Shown here in pieces: positions 43,653-51,636 of a stretch of 64,000 nt of DNA (its first letter is position 1; each line of letters starts with the position of its first letter). A program made the translations under genes and the position numbers. Source of the stretch: an uncultured Flavobacteriaceae bacterium (GTDB lineage: Bacteria; Bacteroidota; Bacteroidia; Flavobacteriales; Flavobacteriaceae); assembly GCA_947494715.1 (NCBI GenBank), contig CANLWG010000008.1, forward strand, positions 124,001-188,000, read 5' to 3'. Under the pieces are notes generated by a model. That model made no database searches, had not been told where the DNA came from, and saw only the letters and a list, made by a program, of their open reading frames with translations.

Positions 43653-45302
43653 TTATTCACCGGTCCATCCGGGGCCGCGGACCACGCGTCCCGGGAAGGC
43701 TCCCGTATGCTCCCCGTCCTGCAACACCTGGGTACCGTTTACAAATACATGTTGTACGCCAATGGCATATTGATGGGGCTTTTCAAAGGTGGCGTTATCC
43801 TTTATGGTTTCGGGATCGAACAAGACCACATCAGCATAAAATCCGGTTTGCAGCGCACCACGCTTTTTGATCTTTAAATTGGTCGCTGGGAGTGTGGTCA
43901 GTTTATAAATGGCTTCTTCCAATGAAATTACGTTTTCCTCCCGAACATAATGCCCCAACAGGCGGGCAAAGGAACCATAGGCCCTGGGATGGGTACTTTG
44001 CTCCAGGAAAACCCCCTCATTGGTGTAGGAGCCGGCATCCGAGCAAATGCTCATATAGGGTAGGGCGAGCTTCTTCTTGATGTTGTCCTCGGACATGGAA
44101 AAGTAGACCACTTGAATCCGGCTATCGTCCTCGTAAATCAAATCTACCAAAGTCTCGTTGGGTGATTTTTGTCGTTCTTCGGCAACCTCTGCCAAGGTCT
44201 TGCCGATAAGGTTTCGAAGTTCCTTATTACGAAAACCCACCAATAGGATTTTGTCCGGTGGTACATGAAAATCGATTTCGGCCATCATTTTTTTCCGCTG
44301 ATCGGGCTGTGCTATCAATTTCATGGTAGCGTCGTGGCCACCTTCCTTGGCCCATGCCGGCAGTACCACGTTGAGTCCGGTGGAACTTGCATTGTACATA
44401 TACATATCCGTGGTAATGGGCAATCCCTCGGAGCGGGCATCCTCAACCAATTGTATGGCACTGTCCAACAAATGCCAATTGGCATTGCCCGAGGCCTTAA
44501 AGTGATAGATTTCGGCCGAAATTTTAGCTTCCCGGGAAATGGTGATCAACTCCTGTACGGCATCCAGCAAATCCCCTTCCTCGCTGCGGATATGGGAGAC
44601 GTACATTCCATCGTGTTTGGCAACCTCTTGGGCCAGTTCAATAATCTCCTCGGTCTGGGCATGGCCGCTGGGTACATAGATCAAGGAGGTGGACATCCCT
44701 ACGGCACCTTCTTCCATAGCCTGATTGACCAAGTTTTTCATCGTATCCATTTCGGGTACGGTGGGCACTCGATTTTCATACCCCATAACATATTGGCGCA
44801 AGGTGCCGTTACCCACAAAGGAAGCGATGTTGGTAGATACCCCTTTCTTCTCCAAAAACTCCAGATATTCGCCCAAAGTGGTCCATGGAATGTCATAGGT
44901 AATGTCCTGCTGGCCTGCTTTCATCTCCTTCTTCATCCTGTCGTTTAAGGGTCCCATGGAATGTCCCTCGCCTATCACCTCAAGGGTTACCCCTTGCCGG
45001 ATATCCCCCTGCGAACGGCCATCCTCAATCAGAGAGACGTTGGCCCAACTGAGCATATTAATGAATCCGGGGGCCACGGCCAATCCCGTAGCATCGATTT
45101 CCAAAGTCCCTTTTGCCCCTTTGAGCTGGCCAATAGCGGCAACCGTGTCAAAATTGATGGCAATATCTCCGGTAAAGGATTTTTCGCCGGAACCATCATA
45201 AATCTGTCCGTTTTTGATAAGTATGTCGTAGGTTTTTGGCGATGTACAGGCCATGAATAAAATGCTCATTAAAATGAAGTAGGGGAGGCGAGAATGTTTC
45301 AT
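43653..45302 (-). CDS. D-aminoacylase-like amidohydrolase lipoprotein with altered metal site
   Basis: A 549-residue SPII lipoprotein (FMAC at residues 16-19). The frame and length follow N-acyl-D-amino-acid deacylases: DILIKNGQIYDGSGEKSFTGDI, APGFINMLSW, GVTLEVIGEGHSMGPL, YVSHIRSEEGDLLDA, AEIYHFKASG, a C-terminal PATNLKIKKRGALQTGFYADVVLFDPE. The HxH metal pair expected after APGFID is replaced by INMLSW (81-86), and the bridging Cys region GNCGxS by GEGHSM. The later histidines remain. It may still bind one metal or have a different substrate. Same strand as the TRAP and lactonase genes. Confidence 0.82.
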   Translation of the reverse strand: MKHSRLPYFILMSILFMACTSPKTYDILIKNGQIYDGSGEKSFTGDIAINFDTVAAIGQLKGAKGTLEIDATGLAVAPGFINMLSWANVSLIEDGRSQGDIRQGVTLEVIGEGHSMGPLNDRMKKEMKAGQQDITYDIPWTTLGEYLEFLEKKGVSTNIASFVGNGTLRQYVMGYENRVPTVPEMDTMKNLVNQAMEEGAVGMSTSLIYVPSGHAQTEEIIELAQEVAKHDGMYVSHIRSEEGDLLDAVQELITISREAKISAEIYHFKASGNANWHLLDSAIQLVEDARSEGLPITTDMYMYNASSTGLNVVLPAWAKEGGHDATMKLIAQPDQRKKMMAEIDFHVPPDKILLVGFRNKELRNLIGKTLAEVAEERQKSPNETLVDLIYEDDSRIQVVYFSMSEDNIKKKLALPYMSICSDAGSYTNEGVFLEQSTHPRAYGSFARLLGHYVREENVISLEEAIYKLTTLPATNLKIKKRGALQTGFYADVVLFDPETIKDNATFEKPHQYAIGVQHVFVNGTQVLQDGEHTGAFPGRVVRGPGWTGE

Positions 45303-45378
45303 TTCATGTATTTTCAGGATTGGTGAAAGAGGTGTTCGGTAAACTTTTAAGAATTGACCCCTCCGTTCCGCTTTGTGT

Positions 45379-46212
45379 TTATAAATTATTTAGATAGTCC
45401 ATATTGTGTCGCATACTCTCCAAGGGAGTACTGGCATATTCTTCCTGTTCTATAAAAATATGCTTTACGCCGGACGCTTTTTGGTGTGCCATCATGGTGG
45501 GGATATCCAATCCACCTTTACCAAATTCCGTACTTTCCTTTTTTCGCATATCCATATCCTTTAAATGCCATAAGGGGAAACGACCCGGATATTTCTTGAA
45601 ATAGTCCAAGGGGTCTTTACCACCCACGATTACCCAACCTAAATCCAGCTCCATATGTACCAGATCGGTTTCGGTATTGTCCATGAGAACATCATACAAA
45701 ACCTGCCCCTTGTCCGATTCAAATTCATATTCGTGATTGTGATACCCGAATTTCAATCCCATTTTTTTGCAGGCTTCCCCGGCCTTGTTAAAATCCTCGG
45801 CCACCTTTTTATAGTTGCTTACGGTCTGTCCCTTGGAGGGCATGGAAGAACAGATGAGATATTCCTGATCGGCTTCCGCTGCCTCCTCCATGGTTTTTTG
45901 GAAGTTATCGTCCAGATGCACATGGCCACTCACCAATTGCATTCCGAGATCTTTACAGGTGGATTTCATTTCTTTGGGCGATAAGCCATAATAGTGACCT
46001 TTTCTGCTTCGGGCCGATTCAATTTCCTTGATACCAATAGAAGCGATTTTCTCCAAAGTTCCCTTGGCGTCCTTGGCCATTTCATCGCGAAAGGAATACA
46101 ATTGTACCCCAAATTTTTGTGTTCCGGGCCATGCCCAAGTAAAAGAGGGTAAGAGCAGGGCACCTGCGGCCAGTCCTCCCGATTGTCGTAAAAAGTTTCT
46201 TCGCGTTTGCAT
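45379..46212 (-). CDS. Tat-exported sugar isomerase/epimerase-like TIM barrel
   Basis: A 277-residue protein. TRRNFLRQSGGLAAGALLLPSF is a Tat signal. Barrel signatures include GVQLYSFRDEM, GIKEIESARSRKGHYYGL, KFGYHNHEYEFE (metal His/Glu), HMELDLGWVIVGGKDP (Asp), PLWHLKDMD (His) and IFIEQEEY (Glu). Family members isomerise or epimerise hexoses, inositols or hydroxypyruvate. Its place between the TRAP transporter and the amidohydrolase suggests work on the imported or processed acid. Confidence 0.88.
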   Translation of the reverse strand: MQTRRNFLRQSGGLAAGALLLPSFTWAWPGTQKFGVQLYSFRDEMAKDAKGTLEKIASIGIKEIESARSRKGHYYGLSPKEMKSTCKDLGMQLVSGHVHLDDNFQKTMEEAAEADQEYLICSSMPSKGQTVSNYKKVAEDFNKAGEACKKMGLKFGYHNHEYEFESDKGQVLYDVLMDNTETDLVHMELDLGWVIVGGKDPLDYFKKYPGRFPLWHLKDMDMRKKESTEFGKGGLDIPTMMAHQKASGVKHIFIEQEEYASTPLESMRHNMDYLNNL

Positions 46213-46279
46213 GGTACGGTTTTAGGAATTCGCTTGAATGATTTCTGATTATACGTTGCTTAAAAGTAGCGTAAAATTC

Positions 46280-47554
46280 TCAGTCCATAAAAAGGTCTGG
46301 CAAGAAGAGGGATAGCTGCGGAAAAAGGGTAACCAGAATCAAGACCAGAATGCTTACGGTCAGAAAAGGAAGCCCCGCCATACTAACTTTGCCTATGGAT
46401 ACCTTGCCAATGCTGGAAGAAACAAAGAGACAAATCCCCAAGGGAGGTGTGGTAAGCCCGATCATCAGGTTTAACAGGGCAATGACCGCAAAATGGATTG
46501 GGTCTACATCCACCGCCAAGGCCACTTTCAACAAAATGGGAAAGAGGACCAATAAGGCGGCAATGGTCTCCATAAAGGTGCCGACCAAGATCAATAAAAT
46601 ATTGATCAACAGAAGTACTACATATTTGTTCTCCGAAAAGGCCAATATTTCACTGGAAATCAATTGGGGCAATTGTTCGGTAATAAGGATCCATCCGAAA
46701 AGATTGGCAAACCCTACTAGCACCATCAAAGAGGCCGAGGTCTTCATGGAATCCAAAACAATGACCAGAATATTCTTAAAATTTAATTTACCATACACGA
46801 ACATTCCTACCATTAAAGCATACAAAACGGCAATAATCGAAGCTTCCGTAGGGGTAAATACGCCGCCAATGATACCAAATAGAATGATAAAGGTCATCAG
46901 GAGCGACCAAAAAGTATCCAGAAAACCTTTGGCTATCTGTCCTATGCTACTTCTGGGATGTTTGGGATATTTCTTTTTTACCGCGATATAATAGGCCATG
47001 CCCATGAGTCCGAAACCCAGAAGGAATCCGGGAATGGCCCCGGCGAGGAATAACCGGCCAACGGACAACCCGCTTAATGTGGCCGCAATGATCATAGGAA
47101 CGCTGGGTGGGATGATAGGCCCAACAGTAGATGAGGCCGCGGTAATGGCACAGGAAAAACTGGCATCGTAGCCTTCTTTCTTCATGGCCGGTATCATAAC
47201 GGCACCAATACTGGCGGTATCCGAGACCGCCGTACCAGAAATTCCGGCAAAAAGCATGGAGGCGCCAATATTGGCCAGGGCCAAGCCTCCCCGAATATGG
47301 CCCATAAGATGGTTGCAAAAAGCGATGATCTTTGCGGTAAGGCCGCCATGGTTCATAAGATTGCCCGCAAGGATAAATCCGGGAATACTCAACAGAACGA
47401 ATACGTCAATACCGGAATACATTTTCATGGGGACCACGATCAGGGGAATGCCCTCAAGAAGTAAATAGAAAAGACAGGAAAGCCCCAATGCAAAGGCAAT
47501 GGGTACCCGAACCAATAAGCAAACGACAAAGACCAACAACAATACCCAGATCAT
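46280..47554 (-). CDS. dctM: TRAP transporter large permease (DctM)
   Basis: A 424-residue integral membrane protein with about twelve membrane segments. IPGFILAGNLMNHGGLTAKIIAF, GISGTAVSDTASIGAVMIPAMKKEGYD and GPIIPPSVPMIIAA are standard DctM segments. It moves an organic acid into the cell with sodium. It starts 10 bases after dctQ and completes the three-part importer. Confidence 0.95.
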   Translation of the reverse strand: MIWVLLLVFVVCLLVRVPIAFALGLSCLFYLLLEGIPLIVVPMKMYSGIDVFVLLSIPGFILAGNLMNHGGLTAKIIAFCNHLMGHIRGGLALANIGASMLFAGISGTAVSDTASIGAVMIPAMKKEGYDASFSCAITAASSTVGPIIPPSVPMIIAATLSGLSVGRLFLAGAIPGFLLGFGLMGMAYYIAVKKKYPKHPRSSIGQIAKGFLDTFWSLLMTFIILFGIIGGVFTPTEASIIAVLYALMVGMFVYGKLNFKNILVIVLDSMKTSASLMVLVGFANLFGWILITEQLPQLISSEILAFSENKYVVLLLINILLILVGTFMETIAALLVLFPILLKVALAVDVDPIHFAVIALLNLMIGLTTPPLGICLFVSSSIGKVSIGKVSMAGLPFLTVSILVLILVTLFPQLSLFLPDLFMD

Positions 47555-47564
47555 ATCAATTTTT

Positions 47565-48026
47565 CTATTTTTTCAAGGTTTTTAGGAAATCCAAAAGCGC
47601 AAAAAAGCTGACAGAAAGTCCCATAAGAATCATACTGGCAAAGGCAATGGACATTGGGACCTCCAAACTAGGGGAACGTTCGGGAAGCCCTTGTATCACA
47701 AATTGGATTCCGTACAGCATCAATACCATAAATAGCACTATGGTTAGTAAGGATATGAGGTGGCTAATCCATCGTTGCACTTTTTTGCCCAATCTATTGA
47801 AGAAAACATCAAAATGAACATAAAAGCCATCTTTCATGGCGAGGCCAGAAGCGAATGCCATGGCATAGATAAAAAAGAAACGCGCAGATTCCTCGGTCCA
47901 GGAGGGGGCACTTTCCATATAAAATCGGGCATATATCTGTATAACGGTAGAAACGATAAGCCCTAAAGAACTGATCAAGGTTCCATACTTAAGGAAAGTA
48001 GCCACATATTTTCTGATATTCCTCAT
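47565..48026 (-). CDS. dctQ: TRAP transporter small permease (DctQ)
   Basis: A 153-residue membrane protein with four segments. YMESAPSWTEESARFFFIYAMAFASGLAMKDGFYVHFDVF carries the E-E/W-E-E-R-type DctQ signature (WTEESARFF). It overlaps the dctP stop by 4 bases (ATGA), so the transporter genes are translationally coupled. Confidence 0.92.
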   Translation of the reverse strand: MRNIRKYVATFLKYGTLISSLGLIVSTVIQIYARFYMESAPSWTEESARFFFIYAMAFASGLAMKDGFYVHFDVFFNRLGKKVQRWISHLISLLTIVLFMVLMLYGIQFVIQGLPERSPSLEVPMSIAFASMILMGLSVSFFALLDFLKTLKK

Positions 48027-49012
48027 TTTCTTAACGCTACAATTTCTTGATGCACTTTCTGCATTTCCGGTGATAGACTTTCAAATAGGGCCTTGCGAGA
48101 CTTCTTTTCGAAACTTTCCTTGTCCACTTCCACTAACTTCATGCCTTGGGCCTTAAGCTCATCCTGTACTTCTTTCTCGTTTTCCAAAAACAAGCTATGC
48201 TCGTATTCTTGCATATCTTTGGCCGCTTCCAGAAAAATTTTCTTTAAATCCTCAGGGAAGGCCTGGAATTGTTTTTCACCGATTACAGGGTAGGTCCAGC
48301 TTACCACATGCGAGGTTAGGTTAATGTACTCCTGAACTTCGGCAAAACCTGCCGCTTTGATCATAGCAAATGGATTTTCTTGAGCCTCTATGGTACCTTG
48401 TTGCAGGGAAGTGAAGACTTCTGAAAAGGACATGGGTGTAGGTTTGGCACCCAAAGCCTGCCATGCCGTAACAAAAGAAGGTACATTGGGAACCCTAATG
48501 ATGAGTCCTTTTAAATTATCCGGATGTTTAATGGGACGATTGGAGGTAAGGTGCCTAGGTCCCCGTTGAAAATAACCCAAAGCCCTAAACCCGGTCCTTT
48601 CTCGCATTTCTCGCTCCATTCGTTGCCCTATGGGCCCGTGGATCAAGTTTTCCATATGCTTGGCATCTTGAAGTAGAAATGGCATCTCGCAAAAAGCCAT
48701 GATCTCTATCCAATTGTTCAGGGTAGACCCGGTAACCGTCATATCGATTACTCCGGCCTGGATCATCCGTATGGCTTCGATCTCCTTGGCCAATTGCTCG
48801 GAATGGTAGTTTTGAACTATTATCCGTCCGTTGGATCGTTCTTCCAGAATCTCCGCAAAATATTCAAATGCCTTGAACCAGGTGTGATTTTCATTGGTCA
48901 AATGGCTGGCCCTAAGAAGGAATTGAGGCTCCTGCTCTGATTTACATTGTACCAACAACAGGCAAGTTAAAATGATGATGCTACTTGAAAATAGTCTTTT
49001 GATGCGGGTCAT
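48023..49012 (-). CDS. dctP: TRAP transporter substrate-binding protein (DctP), lipoprotein
   Basis: About 329 residues from the ATG at 49012; a GTG five codons earlier is less likely. SPII signal ILTCLLLVQC. The DctP fold is clear: ASHLTNENHTWFKAFEYFAEILEERSNGRIIV, IRMIQAGVIDMTVTGS, the ligand arginine region PDNLKGLIIRVPNVPSFVTAWQALGAKPTPMSFSEVFTSLQQGTIEAQENP. This last block holds the Arg that pairs with a carboxylate, so the ligand should be an organic or sugar acid. First gene of the catabolic cluster. Confidence 0.94.
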   Translation of the reverse strand: MTRIKRLFSSSIIILTCLLLVQCKSEQEPQFLLRASHLTNENHTWFKAFEYFAEILEERSNGRIIVQNYHSEQLAKEIEAIRMIQAGVIDMTVTGSTLNNWIEIMAFCEMPFLLQDAKHMENLIHGPIGQRMEREMRERTGFRALGYFQRGPRHLTSNRPIKHPDNLKGLIIRVPNVPSFVTAWQALGAKPTPMSFSEVFTSLQQGTIEAQENPFAMIKAAGFAEVQEYINLTSHVVSWTYPVIGEKQFQAFPEDLKKIFLEAAKDMQEYEHSLFLENEKEVQDELKAQGMKLVEVDKESFEKKSRKALFESLSPEMQKVHQEIVALRK

Positions 49013-49108
49013 TTTGGTTTGGAACACTAACTTGCCTATGGAATTTTGGTATTTCTCGGCTTCCTAAAATACTCTAAAATTTCCACACTTAGAAAGTTAG
49101 CGTCTTTG

Positions 49109-49116
49109 TACTTTTG
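49109..49116 (+). promoter_or_regulatory. Bacteroidota -7 box for mazG
   Basis: TACTTTTG fits TAnnTTTG, 15 bases before the ATG at 49132. It overlaps an in-frame TTG at 49114, which argues for the ATG as start. No -33 TTG recognised. Confidence 0.45.
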
Positions 49117-49131
49117 CCAAAATTGGTTTTT

Positions 49132-49905
49132 ATGAATTCCAGAAAGGTGCAATTACAAGCTTTTGATCGCTTACTGACCATAATGGACGAACTCCGTGCC
49201 CAATGCCCGTGGGATAAAAAACAGACCATGCAGACCCTAAGGCACCTTACCATAGAAGAGACCTATGAATTAGGGGATGCCATTTTGGAAAATGATTTGG
49301 AGGAGGTAAAGAAAGAGTTGGGAGATTTACTCCTGCACATCGTTTTTTACGCCAAAATCGGTTCGGAGACCCAGGATTTTGATATGGCCGATGTGTGCAA
49401 CGATATCTGTGAAAAGCTCATAAACAGGCATCCCCATATTTATGGTAATGTACACGTTGAAAATGAGGAGCAGGTAAAACAGAACTGGGAGGCAATAAAA
49501 CTTAGGGAAGGTAAAAAGAGTGTTTTGGAAGGTGTGCCCAATAGTCTGCCCGCATTGGTAAAGGCAAATCGGGTTCAGGATAAAGTGGCCGGGCTAGGCT
49601 TTGATTGGGAAAGACCGGAGCAGGTTTTCCTAAAGGTTCAGGAGGAGTTACGGGAGCTTCAGGACGAGGTTTCAAAATCCGATGCGGATCGTATAGAATC
49701 CGAATTTGGGGATGTACTTTTTTCCATGATCAATTATGCTCGATTTTTAAAAGTTAATCCTGAAAATGCACTGGAGCGTACCAATAAAAAATTCATTAAA
49801 CGCTTTCAATATTTGGAACGTAAGGCCGATGAAAATGGAAAATCCTTAAAAGATATGACCTTGGCCGAGATGGATGTCTTTTGGGAAGAGGCCAAAAAAA
49901 TCTAG
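49132..49905 (+). CDS. mazG: nucleoside triphosphate pyrophosphohydrolase MazG
   Basis: A 257-residue all-helical enzyme from the ATG of MNSRKVQLQAFD. It has the two MazG repeats: CPWDKKQTMQTLRHLTIEETYELGDAI and ELGDLLLHIVFYAKI (EExxE and ExxD metal ligands), and the second KVQEELRELQDEV with ESEFGDVLFSMINYARF. It hydrolyses NTPs to NMPs and clears damaged nucleotides. In related genomes I recall it directly after DUF5606, from which it is separated here by about 33 kb. Confidence 0.96.
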   Translation: MNSRKVQLQAFDRLLTIMDELRAQCPWDKKQTMQTLRHLTIEETYELGDAILENDLEEVKKELGDLLLHIVFYAKIGSETQDFDMADVCNDICEKLINRHPHIYGNVHVENEEQVKQNWEAIKLREGKKSVLEGVPNSLPALVKANRVQDKVAGLGFDWERPEQVFLKVQEELRELQDEVSKSDADRIESEFGDVLFSMINYARFLKVNPENALERTNKKFIKRFQYLERKADENGKSLKDMTLAEMDVFWEEAKKI

Positions 49906-49960
49906 TATCTTGCTTTCCTGTCGTGTACAATTGCAAGTGCAACCAAAAACCAAAAAGAAA

Positions 49961-51532
49961 ATGTATAGACCCATCAACTATTTCCTGGTAATAGTATCCT
50001 TTGTTTGTTTTTTGAGCTGTGAATCAAAAAAAGAGGCACTGGAACCCGAAAAACCCAATATCCTGTTTATACTTTCCGACGACCATACCTCACAGGCATG
50101 GGGAATCTACGGGGGTATTTTAGCCGATTATGTAAAGAACGATAACATAATGCGCATGGCCAGAAACGGGGCAGTACTCAACAATGCCTTTTGCACTAAT
50201 TCCATTTGTACACCTAGTAGAGGAAGTATCCTTACCGGCCAATACAGTCATATAAATCAGGTATATACACTCAATGAACCGCTTCCAAAAGGGCATCCCA
50301 ACATAGCCAAGACCCTTGGAAATGTGGGGTATCAAACCGCGGTGATAGGTAAATGGCACTTGGTGGAACAACCGGAAGGATTTGATTATTTTAACGTACT
50401 TCCGGGCCAAGGGTCGTATTGGGACCCGGTACTAAAGGAAAAAGAAGGCTGGAAGGATGGACATGACGGTTCCGACGGTAAGGCCTATACTGGCTTCTCC
50501 ACGGATGTCATAGCCGATCTGACCATAGAACATTTGGAAAAGCGGGACAGCCTAAAGCCGTTTCTGATGTTCTGTAATTTTAAGGCCACACATGAGCCTT
50601 TTGATTATCCTGAAAGGTTTGCCTCACTATATACCGAGGTTAAAATTCCAGAACCGGAATCGCTGTTGGATTTTGGCAAAGAAACCACCGGAAGGACTTT
50701 TGGAGGTCAAATTTTAGAACGCTTAGGTGCCCGATGGGAAGCAGCCACAAAAGACCCGGAAAAATTTTGGACGTCTTATCCAGGATTGCCTTATCCCTTG
50801 GACGGACTGGACAGCATTCAAAAAAGGAAAAAGATATACCAAAAATTGGTCAAAGACTTCATGCGTTGTGGTGCCGCCATAGATGATAACATTGGAAAAT
50901 TGCTCGATTATCTGGAGGAAGAGGGTATTGCCGACAATACTATAGTCATCTATACTGCCGATCAAGGTTATTTTTTAGGGGAACACGGATTCTTTGATAA
51001 AAGACTGATTTACGAGGAGTCCCTTAGAATGCCCTTTGTAATACAATACCCTAAAAAAATACAAGGTGGTCAACGCATTGATGATATAATATTGAATATC
51101 GATTTTGCCGCCCTATTGGCCGATTATGCCGGTGTAGCCCCACCCGATTATATGCAGGGAAAAAGTTTTAGGGGTATACTGGAGGGAAATCCTCCCGAGG
51201 ATTGGAGAAAACAAATGTACTATAGATACTGGTTGCACCACCCACATAGACCTGCGCATTTTGGTATTCGTGACGATCGCTACAAACTGGCCTTTTTTTA
51301 TGGGCAGGATTTGGGGATGAAAGGGACTTCCGATCAAGTAACCGAACCACAATGGGAATTTTATGATTTGGAAGAAGACCCCAAAGAACTCCATAATGCC
51401 ATTGATGAAGAGAAGTATGTGGGCATTATTGAAAAAATGAAGGATGCCCTTTTGGAGGAACGCAAGAAGTACAAAGATCTGGACGGGGATTACCCCATTA
51501 TGCAGGAGATATTGGCAAACACCTATAAATAG
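49961..51532 (+). CDS. arylsulfatase-type (S1) sulfatase, lipoprotein
   Basis: About 523 residues from the ATG of MYRPINYFLV; the longer frame lies in mazG. SPII signal FVCFLSC. NILFILSDDHTSQAWG gives the metal Asp pair; C83-TPSRGSILTG is the sulfatase signature whose Cys is converted to formylglycine; GKWHL and TADQGYFLGEHGFFDKRLIYEES supply the remaining active-site residues. Marine Bacteroidota use such enzymes on sulfated algal glycans, but no SusCD pair is near, so the substrate is open. No anaerobic maturase is in the window. Confidence 0.94.
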   Translation: MYRPINYFLVIVSFVCFLSCESKKEALEPEKPNILFILSDDHTSQAWGIYGGILADYVKNDNIMRMARNGAVLNNAFCTNSICTPSRGSILTGQYSHINQVYTLNEPLPKGHPNIAKTLGNVGYQTAVIGKWHLVEQPEGFDYFNVLPGQGSYWDPVLKEKEGWKDGHDGSDGKAYTGFSTDVIADLTIEHLEKRDSLKPFLMFCNFKATHEPFDYPERFASLYTEVKIPEPESLLDFGKETTGRTFGGQILERLGARWEAATKDPEKFWTSYPGLPYPLDGLDSIQKRKKIYQKLVKDFMRCGAAIDDNIGKLLDYLEEEGIADNTIVIYTADQGYFLGEHGFFDKRLIYEESLRMPFVIQYPKKIQGGQRIDDIILNIDFAALLADYAGVAPPDYMQGKSFRGILEGNPPEDWRKQMYYRYWLHHPHRPAHFGIRDDRYKLAFFYGQDLGMKGTSDQVTEPQWEFYDLEEDPKELHNAIDEEKYVGIIEKMKDALLEERKKYKDLDGDYPIMQEILANTYK

Positions 51533-51606
51533 GGCAGTGTGCCATGGGATTCCATGGGTATTAAAAAACTTTTTTACCGCTGTGTCCAACGGTGAAATCA
51601 ACTTCC

Positions 51607-51614
51607 TATCTTTG
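51607..51614 (+). promoter_or_regulatory. Bacteroidota -7 box for the MATE gene
   Basis: TATCTTTG, exact TAnnTTTG, 22 bases before the TTG start at 51637. No clear -33 TTG. Confidence 0.45.
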
Positions 51615-51636
51615 TCGGTTCTAATCGCTTAATCCA

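Noticed and set aside
44265-44948. Plus-strand open frame of 227 codons
   Set aside because: It is antisense to the amidohydrolase gene and rich in His/Gly/Phe as expected of a mirror frame of a coding gene.
46350-46991. Plus-strand open frame of 213 codons
   Set aside because: Antisense to dctM; no hydrophobic segments or motifs of its own.
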